Part shown: positions 36,513-44,973 of the stretch, piece after piece
Numbering within the stretch: the stretch's first letter is position 1
How the letters are laid out: each line of letters opens with the position of its first letter
Assembly (NCBI RefSeq): GCF_029989365.1
Contig: NZ_JAPRAQ010000003.1
Coordinates: forward strand, 62,001 to 126,000
Source of the DNA: Bradyrhizobium sp. Arg816
Lineage (GTDB): Bacteria; Pseudomonadota; Alphaproteobacteria; Rhizobiales; Xanthobacteraceae
Reading direction: 5' to 3'
Length of the DNA stretch: 64,000 nucleotides
The notes under the pieces: generated by a model
What the model was told of the DNA's origin: nothing
Databases searched by the model: none
Seen by the model: only the letters and a program-made list of their open reading frames with translations
Position numbers and translations under genes: made by a program

Positions 36513-37322
36513 ATGCTGGTGGTTGAAGGTCTGACGTGCCGCTTTGGCGCAAAAGCCGCGGTGGACGACGCTTCGTTTCAAATCTCCCCCGGCGGCTTCG
36601 TCGGTGTGATCGGGCGCTCCGGCGCTGGCAAGTCGACCATGCTGCGCATGATCAATCGCCTGGCGACGCCGACGCAGGGCCGTATCCTGTTCGACGGCCT
36701 CGACGTCACCGCGCTGCGCGGCAAGGAATTGCGGCAGTGGCGGGCGCGCTCGGCGATGATTTTCCAGCAGTTCAACCTGGTCGGCCGGCTCGACGTGTTG
36801 ACCAACGTCCTGATGGGCCGCCTCGCCACCATGCCGGCGTGGCGCTCGCTGACGCAGACCTGGCCCGAGCACGACAGGGCGCTGGCGATGTCGGCGCTCG
36901 AACAGTTCGATATCGCCTCGCTCGCCGCCCAGCGCGCCGACCAGCTCTCCGGCGGCCAGCAGCAGCGCGTTGCGATCGCCCGCGCGCTGGTGCAGCAACC
37001 CGACATCATCCTCGCCGACGAGCCGATCGCCTCGCTCGACCCGCGCAACACCAAGATCGTGATGGATGCGCTGCTGCGCATCAACAAGCATTTCGGCATC
37101 ACGGTGCTCTGCAACCTGCATTCGCTCGATCTGGCGCGCAGCTATTGCGACCGCCTGATCGGCATGGCGCAGGGTCGTGTGGTGTTCGACGGCGCGCCGG
37201 CCGAGTTGACCGACCATGTCGCGCGCGAGCTCTACGATCTCGAAGCCTCCGACGTCATGGGCGGAATGCCTGTGCCGGCGCCTGAGGGCGTGCCGGCGCT
37301 CGGAACGGCCGCAGCCGCCTGA
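36513..37322 (+). CDS. phnC: Phosphonate ABC transporter ATP-binding protein
   Basis: ATPase of the PhnCDE importer, 269 aa. Walker A is GRSGAGKST (about residues 36-44), the ABC signature [15 protein letters not shown] (about 147), Walker B with [12 protein letters not shown], and the switch histidine in CNLHSLDLA. The C-terminus is an Ala/Pro-rich extension past the usual PhnC length. The start follows TGGAG. It leads the phnC-phnD-phnE1-phnE2 operon, oriented away from the acyltransferase operon across a shared Pho-box region. Confidence 0.95.
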   Translation: MLVVEGLTCRFGAKAAVDDASFQISPGGFVGVIGRSGAGKSTMLRMINRLATPTQGRILFDGLDVTALRGKELRQWRARSAMIFQQFNLVGRLDVLTNVLMGRLATMPAWRSLTQTWPEHDRALAMSALEQFDIASLAAQRADQLSGGQQQRVAIARALVQQPDIILADEPIASLDPRNTKIVMDALLRINKHFGITVLCNLHSLDLARSYCDRLIGMAQGRVVFDGAPAELTDHVARELYDLEASDVMGGMPVPAPEGVPALGTAAAA

Positions 37323-37381
37323 GCTGCGCCTGTAGTTGCCAATTTTTGCGTCAACCGACCCCAACCGATGAAGAGGGTATC

Positions 37382-38317
37382 ATGATCACTCGCAGACTGG
37401 TTCTTGCTGGCGCCGCCGCGCTCGCGTTCACGGCTTCGGCTTCCGCCGACGATTGGAAAGCCAAATATCCCGAACTGACCTTCGCGGTCATTCCGGCGGA
37501 AAACGCCTCGGGCGTGACCGAGCGCTGGGCGCCGTTCATGAACTATCTCTCCAAGGAATTGGGCGTGAAGGTCACGCTGCGCATCGCCAACGACTACGCC
37601 GCCGTCATCGAAGGCCAGCGCGCCGGCAACATCCATATCGCCAGCTACGGCTCGGCGTCGTTCGCCCGCGCCCGCCTGACCGGCGTCAAGACCGATGCCT
37701 TCGCCAACGACATCAACGCCGACGGTTCGACCGGCTACTACTCGGTGTTCTTCGTCAAGGCGAGCAGCCCCTACAAGAGCGTCGACCAGCTCAAGGGCAA
37801 GAACCTCGGCCTCGTCGACCCGAACTCGACCTCCGGCAACAACGTGCCGCGCTTCGAGCTCGACAAGATGGGCATCACGGATGCCGACACCTATTTCAGC
37901 AAGGTCGTCTTCACCGGCAGCCATGAGAACGCGATCCTGGCACTGGCGCAGGGCACGGTCGACGTTGCGGCCAACCAGTGGACCAGCGATGACGATTCCA
38001 CGCTGGCGCAGATGCTGACCAAGGGCATGCTGAAGAACGCCGACGGCTCGCCGATGAAGAAGGACGATTTCCGCATCATCCACAAGTCGGCGCCGATCAT
38101 CAACGGCCCCTACGCTTACAATTCCGACCTGCCGGAAGAGGCCAAGGCGGCGATCGCAAAGGCGTTCTTCGACGCGCCGGCCAAGGACAAGGCGGCCTTC
38201 GATCGCCTCCAGGACGGCCAGAAGAAGGGTTTCCATCCCGCCACCACCAAGGACTGGGATGGCACGATCGAGCTGATCAAGTTCGTCGATGCACTGCGTA
38301 AGAAGAAGGCGTCCTGA
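37382..38317 (+). CDS. phnD: Phosphonate ABC transporter substrate-binding protein
   Basis: Periplasmic binding protein of 311 aa that captures alkylphosphonates. Signal peptide RRLVLAGAAALAFTASASA is cleaved after about residue 22. PhnD-type blocks include FAVIPAENASGVTERWAPFM, YGSASFARAR, GYYSVFFVKASSPY and LVDPNSTSGNNVPRFELDKM, the last supplying phosphonate-binding Ser/Thr residues. The start has GAAGAGGG upstream. Two hairpins lie over and after its stop codon, one with a terminator-like T-rich tail. Confidence 0.95.
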   Translation: MITRRLVLAGAAALAFTASASADDWKAKYPELTFAVIPAENASGVTERWAPFMNYLSKELGVKVTLRIANDYAAVIEGQRAGNIHIASYGSASFARARLTGVKTDAFANDINADGSTGYYSVFFVKASSPYKSVDQLKGKNLGLVDPNSTSGNNVPRFELDKMGITDADTYFSKVVFTGSHENAILALAQGTVDVAANQWTSDDDSTLAQMLTKGMLKNADGSPMKKDDFRIIHKSAPIINGPYAYNSDLPEEAKAAIAKAFFDAPAKDKAAFDRLQDGQKKGFHPATTKDWDGTIELIKFVDALRKKKAS

Positions 38318-38337
38318 GTTTCAGGACGATAGCACTG

Positions 38338-38370
38338 GAGCCGGGTCGATGGACCCGGCTCTTTCTCTTT
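38338..38370 (+). terminator. Intra-operon terminator/attenuator between phnD and phnE1
   Basis: GAGCCGGGTC (38338-38347), tetraloop GATG, GACCCGGCTC (38352-38361), then TTTCTCTTT (38362-38370): a perfect 10-bp stem with a T-rich tail. A second hairpin, GTCCTGA/TCAGGAC (38311-38327), covers the phnD stop codon. Together they would lower permease expression relative to the binding protein and stabilise phnCD mRNA. Confidence 0.75.
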
Positions 38371-38393
38371 GATCGACCATTTTTCCTGGCCAG

Positions 38394-39278
38394 ATGACCG
38401 TCGCGGTTTCGATCCTCCCCGAGCAGCAGCTCGCCGTGCTCAACGCGGCCTATCGCCAGGCGGTCGCGCGCAAGCGGCTCCGACTCCTGTTGGGGCTGGT
38501 GATCTTTGCCGCGGCGCTGTTTCTTGCCGCCATCGGCGCGGAAGTGAACCTGCGCACCTTCTTCGCCCATTTCGGCAATTTCATCAGCTATTTCGACCGC
38601 ATCCTCACGCTCGACAGCGGCCAGCGGGTCTGGACCGATGCCGGCGAGTGGCTGTGGGGCTGGCGCAAATGGCTGAAGATGCTGGGCGAGACGCTGCTGA
38701 TTTCCTATGTCGGCACGCTGATCGGCGCGACCTTCGCCTTCGCCTTGAACTTCTTTGCGGCCGAGAACACCTCGCCGTCGCCCTGGCTGCGCTTCGTGGT
38801 GCGTCGCCTGCTCGAATTCGCCCGCACCGTGCCGGGCATCGTCTTCGCGCTGATCTTCGTGATCGCGTTCGGCCTCGGGCCGATGGCCGGCGTGCTCGCG
38901 ATCGCGATCCACTCCACCGGCGCGCTCGGCAAGCTGTTCTCCGAGATCGTCGAGAATGCCGACATGAAGCCGGTCGAAGGCATCCGCTCGACCGGCGCGA
39001 GCTGGCTCTCCTGCATGCGCTTCGCCGTGGTGCCGCAGGTGACCGCGGGCTATGCCAGCTACGGGCTGCTGCGCTTCGAGATCAATGTCCGCGAGGCCTC
39101 CGTCATGGGCTTCGTCGGCGCCGGCGGCATTGGCCAGGAGCTCGTCGTCGCCATCCGCAAGTTCTATTACTCCGACGTCAGTGCCATCCTGCTCACCATC
39201 ATCATCACGGTCTTCATCATCGACATCACCACGGGCTGGCTGCGCGGCCGTCTGTTCGGCAAGGAGGCACGGACGTGA
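38394..39278 (+). CDS. phnE1: Phosphonate ABC transporter permease 1
   Basis: Inner-membrane permease of 294 aa with about six helices (LLLGLVIFAAALFLAAIGAE near residue 25; TLLISYVGTLIGATFAFALN; TVPGIVFALIFVIAFGLGPM). The EAA loop that docks to PhnC reads IVENADMKPVEGIRSTGAS (about residues 180-200). It ends with a GTGA overlap into the second permease gene. Paired PhnE permeases are common in rhizobia and probably form a heterodimer. Confidence 0.93.
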   Translation: MTVAVSILPEQQLAVLNAAYRQAVARKRLRLLLGLVIFAAALFLAAIGAEVNLRTFFAHFGNFISYFDRILTLDSGQRVWTDAGEWLWGWRKWLKMLGETLLISYVGTLIGATFAFALNFFAAENTSPSPWLRFVVRRLLEFARTVPGIVFALIFVIAFGLGPMAGVLAIAIHSTGALGKLFSEIVENADMKPVEGIRSTGASWLSCMRFAVVPQVTAGYASYGLLRFEINVREASVMGFVGAGGIGQELVVAIRKFYYSDVSAILLTIIITVFIIDITTGWLRGRLFGKEART

Positions 39279-40123
39279 CGGGGCCGCGGCAGGTCGACAC
39301 GCGAGCGCTTCGCGCGCGCTACCCCGACGTGTTCGACCGCCCCGCCTCGGCGCGGCTCGCGGTGCCGGCGATGATCGTCGCGGCGTTTGCGATCCTGGTC
39401 TACGGCCTCGTCGATCTCGACTTCTCACCGTCGCGATTCTTCGCAGGGCTGAGCCAGCTCGGCTGGATCAGCCTGATGATGATCCCGCCCGATCCCGGCT
39501 CTTCGCTGCCGGTCTATCTGAAGGCGTTGGGTGAGACGCTGTCGATCGCGCTGCTCGGCACGACGCTCGCCGCGCTGTTCGCGCTTCCGGTCAGTCTGCT
39601 GGCCGCGCGCAACGTCATACCCTCGCAGATCCTGCGCTTTCCTATCAGGCGGTTTCTCGATTCGATCCGCGGCGTCGACACGCTGATCTGGGCGCTGGTG
39701 TGGATCAATGTGGTCGGGCTCGGTCCGTTCGCCGGTGTGCTCGCCATCGCCGTGTCGGATTTCGGCGCGTTCGGAAAATTGTTTTCGGAGGCGATCGAGG
39801 GCGCCGACCAGAAGCAGGTCGAAGGCGTCCGCGCCTCCGGCGGCAGCGCTTTGCACGAGATCCGCTTCGGCCTGCTGCCGCAGGTCCTGCCGGTGATCGC
39901 CGGCCAGGTGCTCTATTTCATCGAATCCAACACGCGCTCGGCCACCATCATCGGCATCGTCGGCGCCGGTGGCATCGGCCTCCAGCTCGCCGAGCAGATC
40001 CGCGTGCTGGAATGGCAGAGGGTGTCGTTCCTGATCCTGATGATTTTGGTCGCAGTGGCCGCGATCGATTTCATATCGAGCAAGCTGCGGTTTGCGATTA
40101 TTGGGCGGCGGGCTGTCGCCTGA
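39275..40123 (+). CDS. phnE2: Phosphonate ABC transporter permease 2
   Basis: Second permease, 282 aa, starting at GTG 39275 behind a perfect AAGGAGG and overlapping phnE1 by 4 nt. Helices include LAVPAMIVAAFAILVYGLVD and TLSIALLGTTLAALFALPVS; the EAA loop is AIEGADQKQVEGVRASGGS (about residues 170-188), clearly homologous to that of phnE1. It ends the transport operon; a palindromic repeat separates it from convergent phnF. Confidence 0.93.
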   Translation: MTGPRQVDTRALRARYPDVFDRPASARLAVPAMIVAAFAILVYGLVDLDFSPSRFFAGLSQLGWISLMMIPPDPGSSLPVYLKALGETLSIALLGTTLAALFALPVSLLAARNVIPSQILRFPIRRFLDSIRGVDTLIWALVWINVVGLGPFAGVLAIAVSDFGAFGKLFSEAIEGADQKQVEGVRASGGSALHEIRFGLLPQVLPVIAGQVLYFIESNTRSATIIGIVGAGGIGLQLAEQIRVLEWQRVSFLILMILVAVAAIDFISSKLRFAIIGRRAVA

Positions 40124-40133
40124 GCAAAGGTGT

Positions 40134-40224
40134 CGTAGGGTGGGCAAAGCGAAGCGTGCCCACCACTGCCGATAGCTTGGAAAGATGGTGGGCACGGCGC
40201 AAGTGCGCCTTTGCCCACCGTACG
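40134..40224. repeat. Palindromic repeat between convergent phnE2 and phnF
   Basis: CGTAGGGTGGGCAAAG at 40134 is mirrored by CTTTGCCCACCGTACG near 40209-40224, with inner arms GTGCCCACCA (40156-40165) and TGGTGGGCAC (40186-40195). It is a dispersed Bradyrhizobium-type intergenic element and a probable bidirectional terminator. Confidence 0.75.
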
Positions 40225-40245
40225 ATACCTGCGCGAGCGGGTAGA

Positions 40246-40977
40246 TCACCCGTTCTCCACCAGAAACTCCACCCGCTCCGCGGCAAAGCGCGAGTGCTTC
40301 GTCACCAGCGGCTTGCCGGCGAGATCGTGGTCGGTCGCGTCGACCACCAGGATCGGCCGTCCGAGCGGCAGATCGAGTCGTGCGGCATCGGTCGCGTCCA
40401 CGATGCCGGCGGTGATCCGGGTCGCGCCGCGGCTGTAGTCGCGGACGCCGTAATGCTCGAGCAGTTTCGTCATTGAGCGCGTCGCGGCGAACACCTCGCC
40501 CGCGCCCGGAAACAACTCCGCTGACAGCCAGGTGGTGGAGACGCAGATCGGCGTGTGGTCGGCGAGGCGGATCGCCTCGATCCGCACCAGCGGCGCGCCG
40601 GCCTTCAATCCCAGTTCGCGCGCCAGTTCGCGGGTCGCGACGTCATCGGACGCCTCGATCAGCCGGCCATGCGGTTCGCGGCCGTCGGCGCCGACGATCT
40701 CGGAGAAGCGGGTGCGCGAGCGCAAGGGATAAGCAAGGCGCTGCGCCTCGACATAGGTTCCGCTGCCGCGTTCGGCGCGCACGAGGCCGCGCTCGGCAAG
40801 TGCAGCCAGCGCGCGCCGCACGGTGTGGCGGTTCACGCGATAGGTTTCGGCGATCTCCATCTCGCCCGGCAGCTTGTCGCCGGCCGCAAAGCGGCCGTCG
40901 GCGATGCCGCGCTCGATGCCATCGGCAACGAGGCGCCACAGCGCGACGCCCGAAGAGGCTGAGTCCTGCATGCTCAT
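40246..40977 (-). CDS. phnF: GntR/HutC-family phosphonate regulator
   Basis: Repressor of 243 aa controlling the divergent phnG-N operon. The N-terminal winged helix is EMEIAETYRVNRHTVRRALA then LAERGLVRAERGSGTYVEAQ (about residues 35-75); the C-terminal UTRA ligand domain includes RTRFSEIVGADGREPHGRLI and VCVSTTWLSAELFPGAGEV-like segments. ATG 40977 or 40971. A 28-bp dyad sits in the 120-bp gap to phnG. The effector is probably a phosphonate or phosphate-related metabolite. Confidence 0.92.
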   Translation of the reverse strand: MSMQDSASSGVALWRLVADGIERGIADGRFAAGDKLPGEMEIAETYRVNRHTVRRALAALAERGLVRAERGSGTYVEAQRLAYPLRSRTRFSEIVGADGREPHGRLIEASDDVATRELARELGLKAGAPLVRIEAIRLADHTPICVSTTWLSAELFPGAGEVFAATRSMTKLLEHYGVRDYSRGATRITAGIVDATDAARLDLPLGRPILVVDATDHDLAGKPLVTKHSRFAAERVEFLVENG

Positions 40978-41010
40978 GTCGCCGAGAAGCCTACTTCAGA
41001 AATCACACGT

Positions 41011-41028
41011 TTGTCACGAAACAGTCAT
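41011..41028 (+). promoter_or_regulatory. Pho box upstream of phnG
   Basis: TTGTCAC (41011-41017), GAAA, CAGTCAT (41022-41028): heptamers matching CTGTCAT at 5/7 and 6/7 with the required 4-nt gap, oriented toward phnG and ending 13 bp before the PhnF dyad. Suggests PhoB activation of the C-P lyase operon. Confidence 0.6.
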
Positions 41029-41041
41029 GGCGCTTCCGTAT

Positions 41042-41069
41042 CAAGTTGTCTATTATCATAGACAACTTG
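41042..41069. promoter_or_regulatory. 28-bp perfect dyad, probable PhnF operator
   Basis: CAAGTTGTCTAT (41042-41053) and ATAGACAACTTG (41058-41069) are perfect 12-bp arms around TATC. It lies between divergent phnF and phnG, downstream of the Pho box, where a bound repressor would block both promoters. Confidence 0.75.
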
Positions 41070-41097
41070 GATTCGGCAAGTTCTGCAGAAAGTTTCG

Positions 41098-41562
41098 GTG
41101 GATTTGGTGACCCAGCACAACAACCAGCAAGTCCAGCGCAAGGCCGCGATGGCCGTGCTGGCGCACGCGGAGGCGGGCGAGATCGCCGCTCGCCTCCGCG
41201 CTCTCGCCCTGCCGGCTCATCAGGAGCTGCGCGCGCCGGAAAACGGTCTCGTCATGCTGCGCGGCCGGGTCGGCGGCGACGGCGCGCCTTTCAATCTCGG
41301 TGAAGCCACGGTGTCGCGCGCCGCGGTCCGGCTCGCGAGCGGCGAGGTCGGCTTCGGCTACACGCTGGGGCGCGATGGCGAGAAGGCGCGGCTGATCGCG
41401 CTGTGCGACGCGCTGGCGCAGTCCAGTGATTTCGGCGAGGCGGTGGAGCGTGACGTTATCGCGCCGTTGCGCGAGCAGCTTATGATCCAGCGCAAGCAGG
41501 CGGCGGCCGAGACCGCCGCGACGAAGGTTGATTTCTACACCATGGTGCGCGGTGAGGGGTGA
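41098..41562 (+). CDS. phnG: C-P lyase core subunit PhnG
   Basis: Subunit of the PhnGHIJ core complex, which with PhnM couples methylphosphonate to ATP ribose and cleaves the C-P bond. 154 aa from GTG 41098; a GTG three codons later (41107) is equally possible and neither has a strong ribosome site. Family segments: QRKAAMAVLAHAEAGEIAAR; RGRVGGDGAPFNLGEATVSR; GEVGFGYTLGRDGEKARLIA. First gene of an eight- to nine-gene operon with gaps of 12 nt or less up to phnN. Confidence 0.92.
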   Translation: MDLVTQHNNQQVQRKAAMAVLAHAEAGEIAARLRALALPAHQELRAPENGLVMLRGRVGGDGAPFNLGEATVSRAAVRLASGEVGFGYTLGRDGEKARLIALCDALAQSSDFGEAVERDVIAPLREQLMIQRKQAAAETAATKVDFYTMVRGEG

Positions 41563-41566
41563 GGCC

Positions 41567-42175
41567 ATGACCACGATTGCGGAACTTCCGCCGGGTTTCG
41601 TCGACAAGGTCTTGTCGGCGCAATCGACCTTTCGTTCCGTCATGGACGCGATGGCGCGGCCGGGCTCGGTCCAGCGCATCGTACCGATGGCGGGAGTGCC
41701 CGGGCCAACGATGCGCGGCACTGCCGCGATCGCGCTGACGCTGTTCGATCACGACACGCCGCTCTGGCTCGATGCCCGGATGGCGGAGAGGTCGGACGTG
41801 GTGAAATGGCTCAAGTTCCACACCGGCGCGCCGGTGGTGCAGGACTCCTCGATCGCGAGTTTCGCCCTGATCAGCGACGGCGCGGCGCTGCCGCCGCTCG
41901 AGCGCTTCGCACTGGGTACGAACGAGTATCCGGATCGCTCGACCACGGTGATCCTTCAGGTCGAGAGCTTGGACTCAGGGCGCAGTTTCGAACTGCGTGG
42001 CCCCGGCATCGACGGTGTCGCGACACTTCAGGCCTCGATCAGGCCTTTCGACTTGTTCGAACGGCTGCGGTTCAACGAGGCGCTGTTTCCGCGTGGCATC
42101 GATTTGGTGCTGGTCGCCGATGATGCCGTGGTTGCGATCCCGCGCACCACGCGTGTCGTGAACAAGGGAAGCTAG
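41567..42175 (+). CDS. phnH: C-P lyase core subunit PhnH
   Basis: Core-complex subunit of 202 aa, homologous to PLP-transferase folds but without PLP. Typical PhnH segments are FRSVMDAMARPGSVQRIVPM near residue 22, LTLFDHDTPLWLDARMAE, EYPDRSTTVILQVESLD, LRGPGIDGVATLQASIRP and LFPRGIDLVLVADDAVVAIP. ATG 41567 lies 4 nt after the phnG stop, with GTGAGGGGTGAGG as ribosome site. It works with PhnG, PhnI and PhnJ. Confidence 0.94.
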   Translation: MTTIAELPPGFVDKVLSAQSTFRSVMDAMARPGSVQRIVPMAGVPGPTMRGTAAIALTLFDHDTPLWLDARMAERSDVVKWLKFHTGAPVVQDSSIASFALISDGAALPPLERFALGTNEYPDRSTTVILQVESLDSGRSFELRGPGIDGVATLQASIRPFDLFERLRFNEALFPRGIDLVLVADDAVVAIPRTTRVVNKGS

Positions 42176-42179
42176 TCGC

Positions 42180-43283
42180 ATGTATGTCGCAGTCAAAGGC
42201 GGCGAGCGCGCCATCGAGAACGCCCATCGCCTGCTCGCCAATGCGCGGCGTGGCGACCAGAGTGTTTCCGAAGTCACGCTCGATCAGATCTCGGAACAGC
42301 TCGGCCTCGCCGTGGACCGCGTCATGAGCGAAGGGTCGCTCTATGACCGCGAGCTCGCGGCGCTCGCCATCAAGCAGGCGCGCGGCGATCTGATCGAGGC
42401 GATCTTCCTGGTCCGCGCCTTCCGCGCCACCCTGCCGCGCTTCGGCGCCAGCGAGCCGGTCGACACCGGCGCGATGCGCGTGCAGCGGCGGGTGTCGGCG
42501 ACCTTCAAGGACATTCCCGGCGGCCAGATCCTCGGGCCGACCTTCGACTACACGCATCGTCTGCTCGATCCCTCGCTGGGCCAGGGTTTTGTGCCTGAAG
42601 TGCCGGCGACGGCCGAAGCTTCGACGGCGCCCACGCCGCGCGTGACCGATATTCTGGGCCGCGACGGGCTGATCGAATCCTCGCCGCGGGCCGAAGACGG
42701 CGCCAGCGTCGGCGATCTCACGCGCGAACCGCTGAACTTCCCGGCCGATCGCGACCTGCGCCTGCAAAACCTCGCACGCGGCGACGAAGGCTTTCTGCTG
42801 GCGATGGGTTATTCCACCCAGCGCGGTTACGGCCGCAACCATCCCTTCGTCGGCGAGATCCGCTTCGGCGAGGTCGAGGTCGAATTCTTCGCGGAAGACG
42901 TCGGCTTCGCCGTGCCGCTCGGCTCGATCGAGCTCACCGAGTGCCAGATGGTCAACCAGTTCAAGGGCTCGGCGACGGAAGCGCCGTGCTTCACCCGCGG
43001 CTATGGTCTCGCCTTCGGCCAGAGCGAGCGCAAGACCATGTCGATGGCGCTGGTCGACCGCGCGCTGCGTGCCCGCGAGCTCGGCGAAGACGCCGTGGCC
43101 CCTGCGCAAGATGAAGAATTCGTGATGTCGCATTCGGACAACGTCCAGGCGACCGGCTTCGTCGAGCATCTGAAGCTGCCGCACTATGTCGACTTCCAGT
43201 CCGAACTCGGGCTCCTGCGCAAGCTGCGCAAGGAGTTTGCCGAGGCCAATGCGCCCGATGCCATGAAGGAGGCCGCGGAATGA
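42180..43283 (+). CDS. phnI: C-P lyase core subunit PhnI (nucleosidase)
   Basis: Protein of 367 aa that displaces the purine of ATP (with PhnGHL) to give alpha-D-ribose 1-alkylphosphonate 5-triphosphate. Conserved PhnI regions: MYVAVKGGERAIENAHRLLA, EQLGLAVDRVMSEGSLYDRE, QILGPTFDYTHRLLDPSLGQ, FLLAMGYSTQRGYGRNHPFV and SHSDNVQATGFVEHLKLPHY. It starts 4 nt after phnH and overlaps phnJ by 4 nt (ATGA). Confidence 0.95.
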   Translation: MYVAVKGGERAIENAHRLLANARRGDQSVSEVTLDQISEQLGLAVDRVMSEGSLYDRELAALAIKQARGDLIEAIFLVRAFRATLPRFGASEPVDTGAMRVQRRVSATFKDIPGGQILGPTFDYTHRLLDPSLGQGFVPEVPATAEASTAPTPRVTDILGRDGLIESSPRAEDGASVGDLTREPLNFPADRDLRLQNLARGDEGFLLAMGYSTQRGYGRNHPFVGEIRFGEVEVEFFAEDVGFAVPLGSIELTECQMVNQFKGSATEAPCFTRGYGLAFGQSERKTMSMALVDRALRARELGEDAVAPAQDEEFVMSHSDNVQATGFVEHLKLPHYVDFQSELGLLRKLRKEFAEANAPDAMKEAAE

Positions 43284-44176
43284 ACGCGCCCGCCTACAAT
43301 TTCGCCTATCTCGACGAACAGACCAAGCGGATGATCCGCCGCGCTATCCTCAAGGCGATCGCGATCCCCGGCTATCAGGTGCCGTTCGCCAGCCGTGAAA
43401 TGCCGATGCCCTATGGCTGGGGCACCGGCGGCGTGCAGGTGACCGCGGCGATCCTCGGGCCGCAGGACGTGCTGAAGGTGATCGACCAGGGCTCCGACGA
43501 CACGACGAATGCGATCTCGATCCGCAAATTCTTCGCCAAGACCGCGGGCGTCGCCACGACCACGGCAACAGAAGATGCAACCGTGATCCAGACCCGTCAC
43601 CGCATCCCGGAGACGTCGCTGCACGCGAATCAGGTGCTGGTCTATCAGGTGCCGATCCCGGAGCCGCTGCGTTTCCTGGAGCCGCGCGAGACCGAGACGC
43701 GGCGCATGCATGCGCTGGCCGAATACGGCCTGATGCACGTAAAACTCTACGAGGACATCGCCCGCTTCGGCCACATCGCCACCGCCTACGCCTATCCGGT
43801 GAAGGTGAACGCGCGCTACGTGATGGACCCGTCGCCGACGCCGAAATTCGACAATCCCAAGATGGACAACTGCCCGGCGCTGCAATTGTTCGGCGCCGGC
43901 CGCGAGAAGCGCATCTATGCGATCCCGCCCTATACGCAGGTGGTGTCGCTCGATTTCGAGGATCACCCGTTCGAGCCGTACCGCTTCAACGCGCCCTGCG
44001 CGCTGTGCGCGGCCGAGAATTCCTATCTCGACGAGATCGTCATCGACGACAAGGGCGGGCGGATGTTCGTCTGCTCGGACACCGACTATTGCGAGGGCCG
44101 CCAGGCCGCCGGCCATCACGGCAGCCTCAGCGCCGCGCCGTACAAGGAGAAGGCGCAGGAGGGATCAAATGGCTGA
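43280..44176 (+). CDS. phnJ: Carbon-phosphorus lyase catalytic subunit (radical SAM)
   Basis: Radical SAM-type enzyme of 298 aa that breaks the C-P bond of 5-phosphoribosyl 1-methylphosphonate. Cysteines fall at residues 240, 243, 265 and 271 (PCALC; FVCSDTDYC), one position before the four conserved E. coli cysteines (241, 244, 266, 272) that bind the Fe-S cluster and act in catalysis. Other family blocks: YLDEQTKRMIRRAILKAIAI, GWGTGGVQVTAAILGPQDVL. The gene overlaps phnI by 4 nt and phnK by 8 nt. Confidence 0.96.
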   Translation: MNAPAYNFAYLDEQTKRMIRRAILKAIAIPGYQVPFASREMPMPYGWGTGGVQVTAAILGPQDVLKVIDQGSDDTTNAISIRKFFAKTAGVATTTATEDATVIQTRHRIPETSLHANQVLVYQVPIPEPLRFLEPRETETRRMHALAEYGLMHVKLYEDIARFGHIATAYAYPVKVNARYVMDPSPTPKFDNPKMDNCPALQLFGAGREKRIYAIPPYTQVVSLDFEDHPFEPYRFNAPCALCAAENSYLDEIVIDDKGGRMFVCSDTDYCEGRQAAGHHGSLSAAPYKEKAQEGSNG

Positions 44177-44963
44177 GGAGATGCTGGAGAACGATCAGTC
44201 ACTGCTGGTCGCGGAGTCGCTCAGCAAGTCCTATGGCCGCATCGCCGCGTGCCGCGACGTCTCCTTCTCGCTCTACCCCGGCGAAGTGCTGGCGATCGTC
44301 GGCGAGTCCGGCTCGGGCAAATCGACGCTGCTGCAAATGCTATCGGGCCAGCTCGCGCCGAGCGCCGGCCAGGTGTCATACCGGATGCGCGACGGCATCA
44401 CCCGCGATCTCACGACGCTGGGCGAAGCCGAGCGGCGCTTCCTGTTCCGCACCGACTGGGGCTATGTGCACCAGGATCCCGCGCAGGGCCTGCGCATGGC
44501 GGTCTCGGCTGGCGCCAATGTCGGCGAACGGCTGATGGCGGTGGGCTGGAATCACTACGGCCGAATCCGCGACACCGCGTCGGACTGGCTCACCCGCGTC
44601 GAGATCGACATCGCGCGCATCGACGATGCGCCGCGCACTTATTCCGGCGGCATGCGCCAGCGTCTCCAGATCGCGCGCAACCTCGTCACCGAGCCGCGGA
44701 TGGTATTCATGGACGAACCGACCGGCGGCCTGGACGTGTCTGTCCAGGCTCGCCTGCTCGACCTCGTGCGCAGCCTCGTCGCGGAACTGCACCTCGCCGT
44801 CATCATCGTCACCCACGATCTCGCGGTGGCGCGGCTGCTGTCGCATCGCGTGATGGTGATGAAGGGCGGCCGCGTCATCGAGACTGGTCTCACCGACCAG
44901 GTCCTCGACGACCCCCGCGAGCCCTATACCCAGCTCCTCGTCTCCTCGATTTTGCCGCCATGA
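44169..44963 (+). CDS. phnK: C-P lyase ATP-binding protein PhnK
   Basis: ABC-type ATPase of 264 aa that docks on the PhnGHIJ core. Walker A GESGSGKST (about residues 44-52), signature YSGGMRQRLQIARNL, Walker B MVFMDEPTGGLDVS and H-loop VTHDLAV are intact. It overlaps the end of phnJ by 8 nt, starting at ATG 44169. It belongs with C-P lyase rather than transport: it resembles oligopeptide-type ABC ATPases but sits inside the core operon. Confidence 0.94.
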   Translation: MAEEMLENDQSLLVAESLSKSYGRIAACRDVSFSLYPGEVLAIVGESGSGKSTLLQMLSGQLAPSAGQVSYRMRDGITRDLTTLGEAERRFLFRTDWGYVHQDPAQGLRMAVSAGANVGERLMAVGWNHYGRIRDTASDWLTRVEIDIARIDDAPRTYSGGMRQRLQIARNLVTEPRMVFMDEPTGGLDVSVQARLLDLVRSLVAELHLAVIIVTHDLAVARLLSHRVMVMKGGRVIETGLTDQVLDDPREPYTQLLVSSILPP

Positions 44964-44973
44964 GCTTGCCAAC

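Noticed and set aside
38369..40123. Single 584-codon frame covering phnE1 and phnE2
   Set aside because: Its first half is the out-of-frame shadow of phnE1; the true second permease starts at GTG 39275 behind AAGGAGG.
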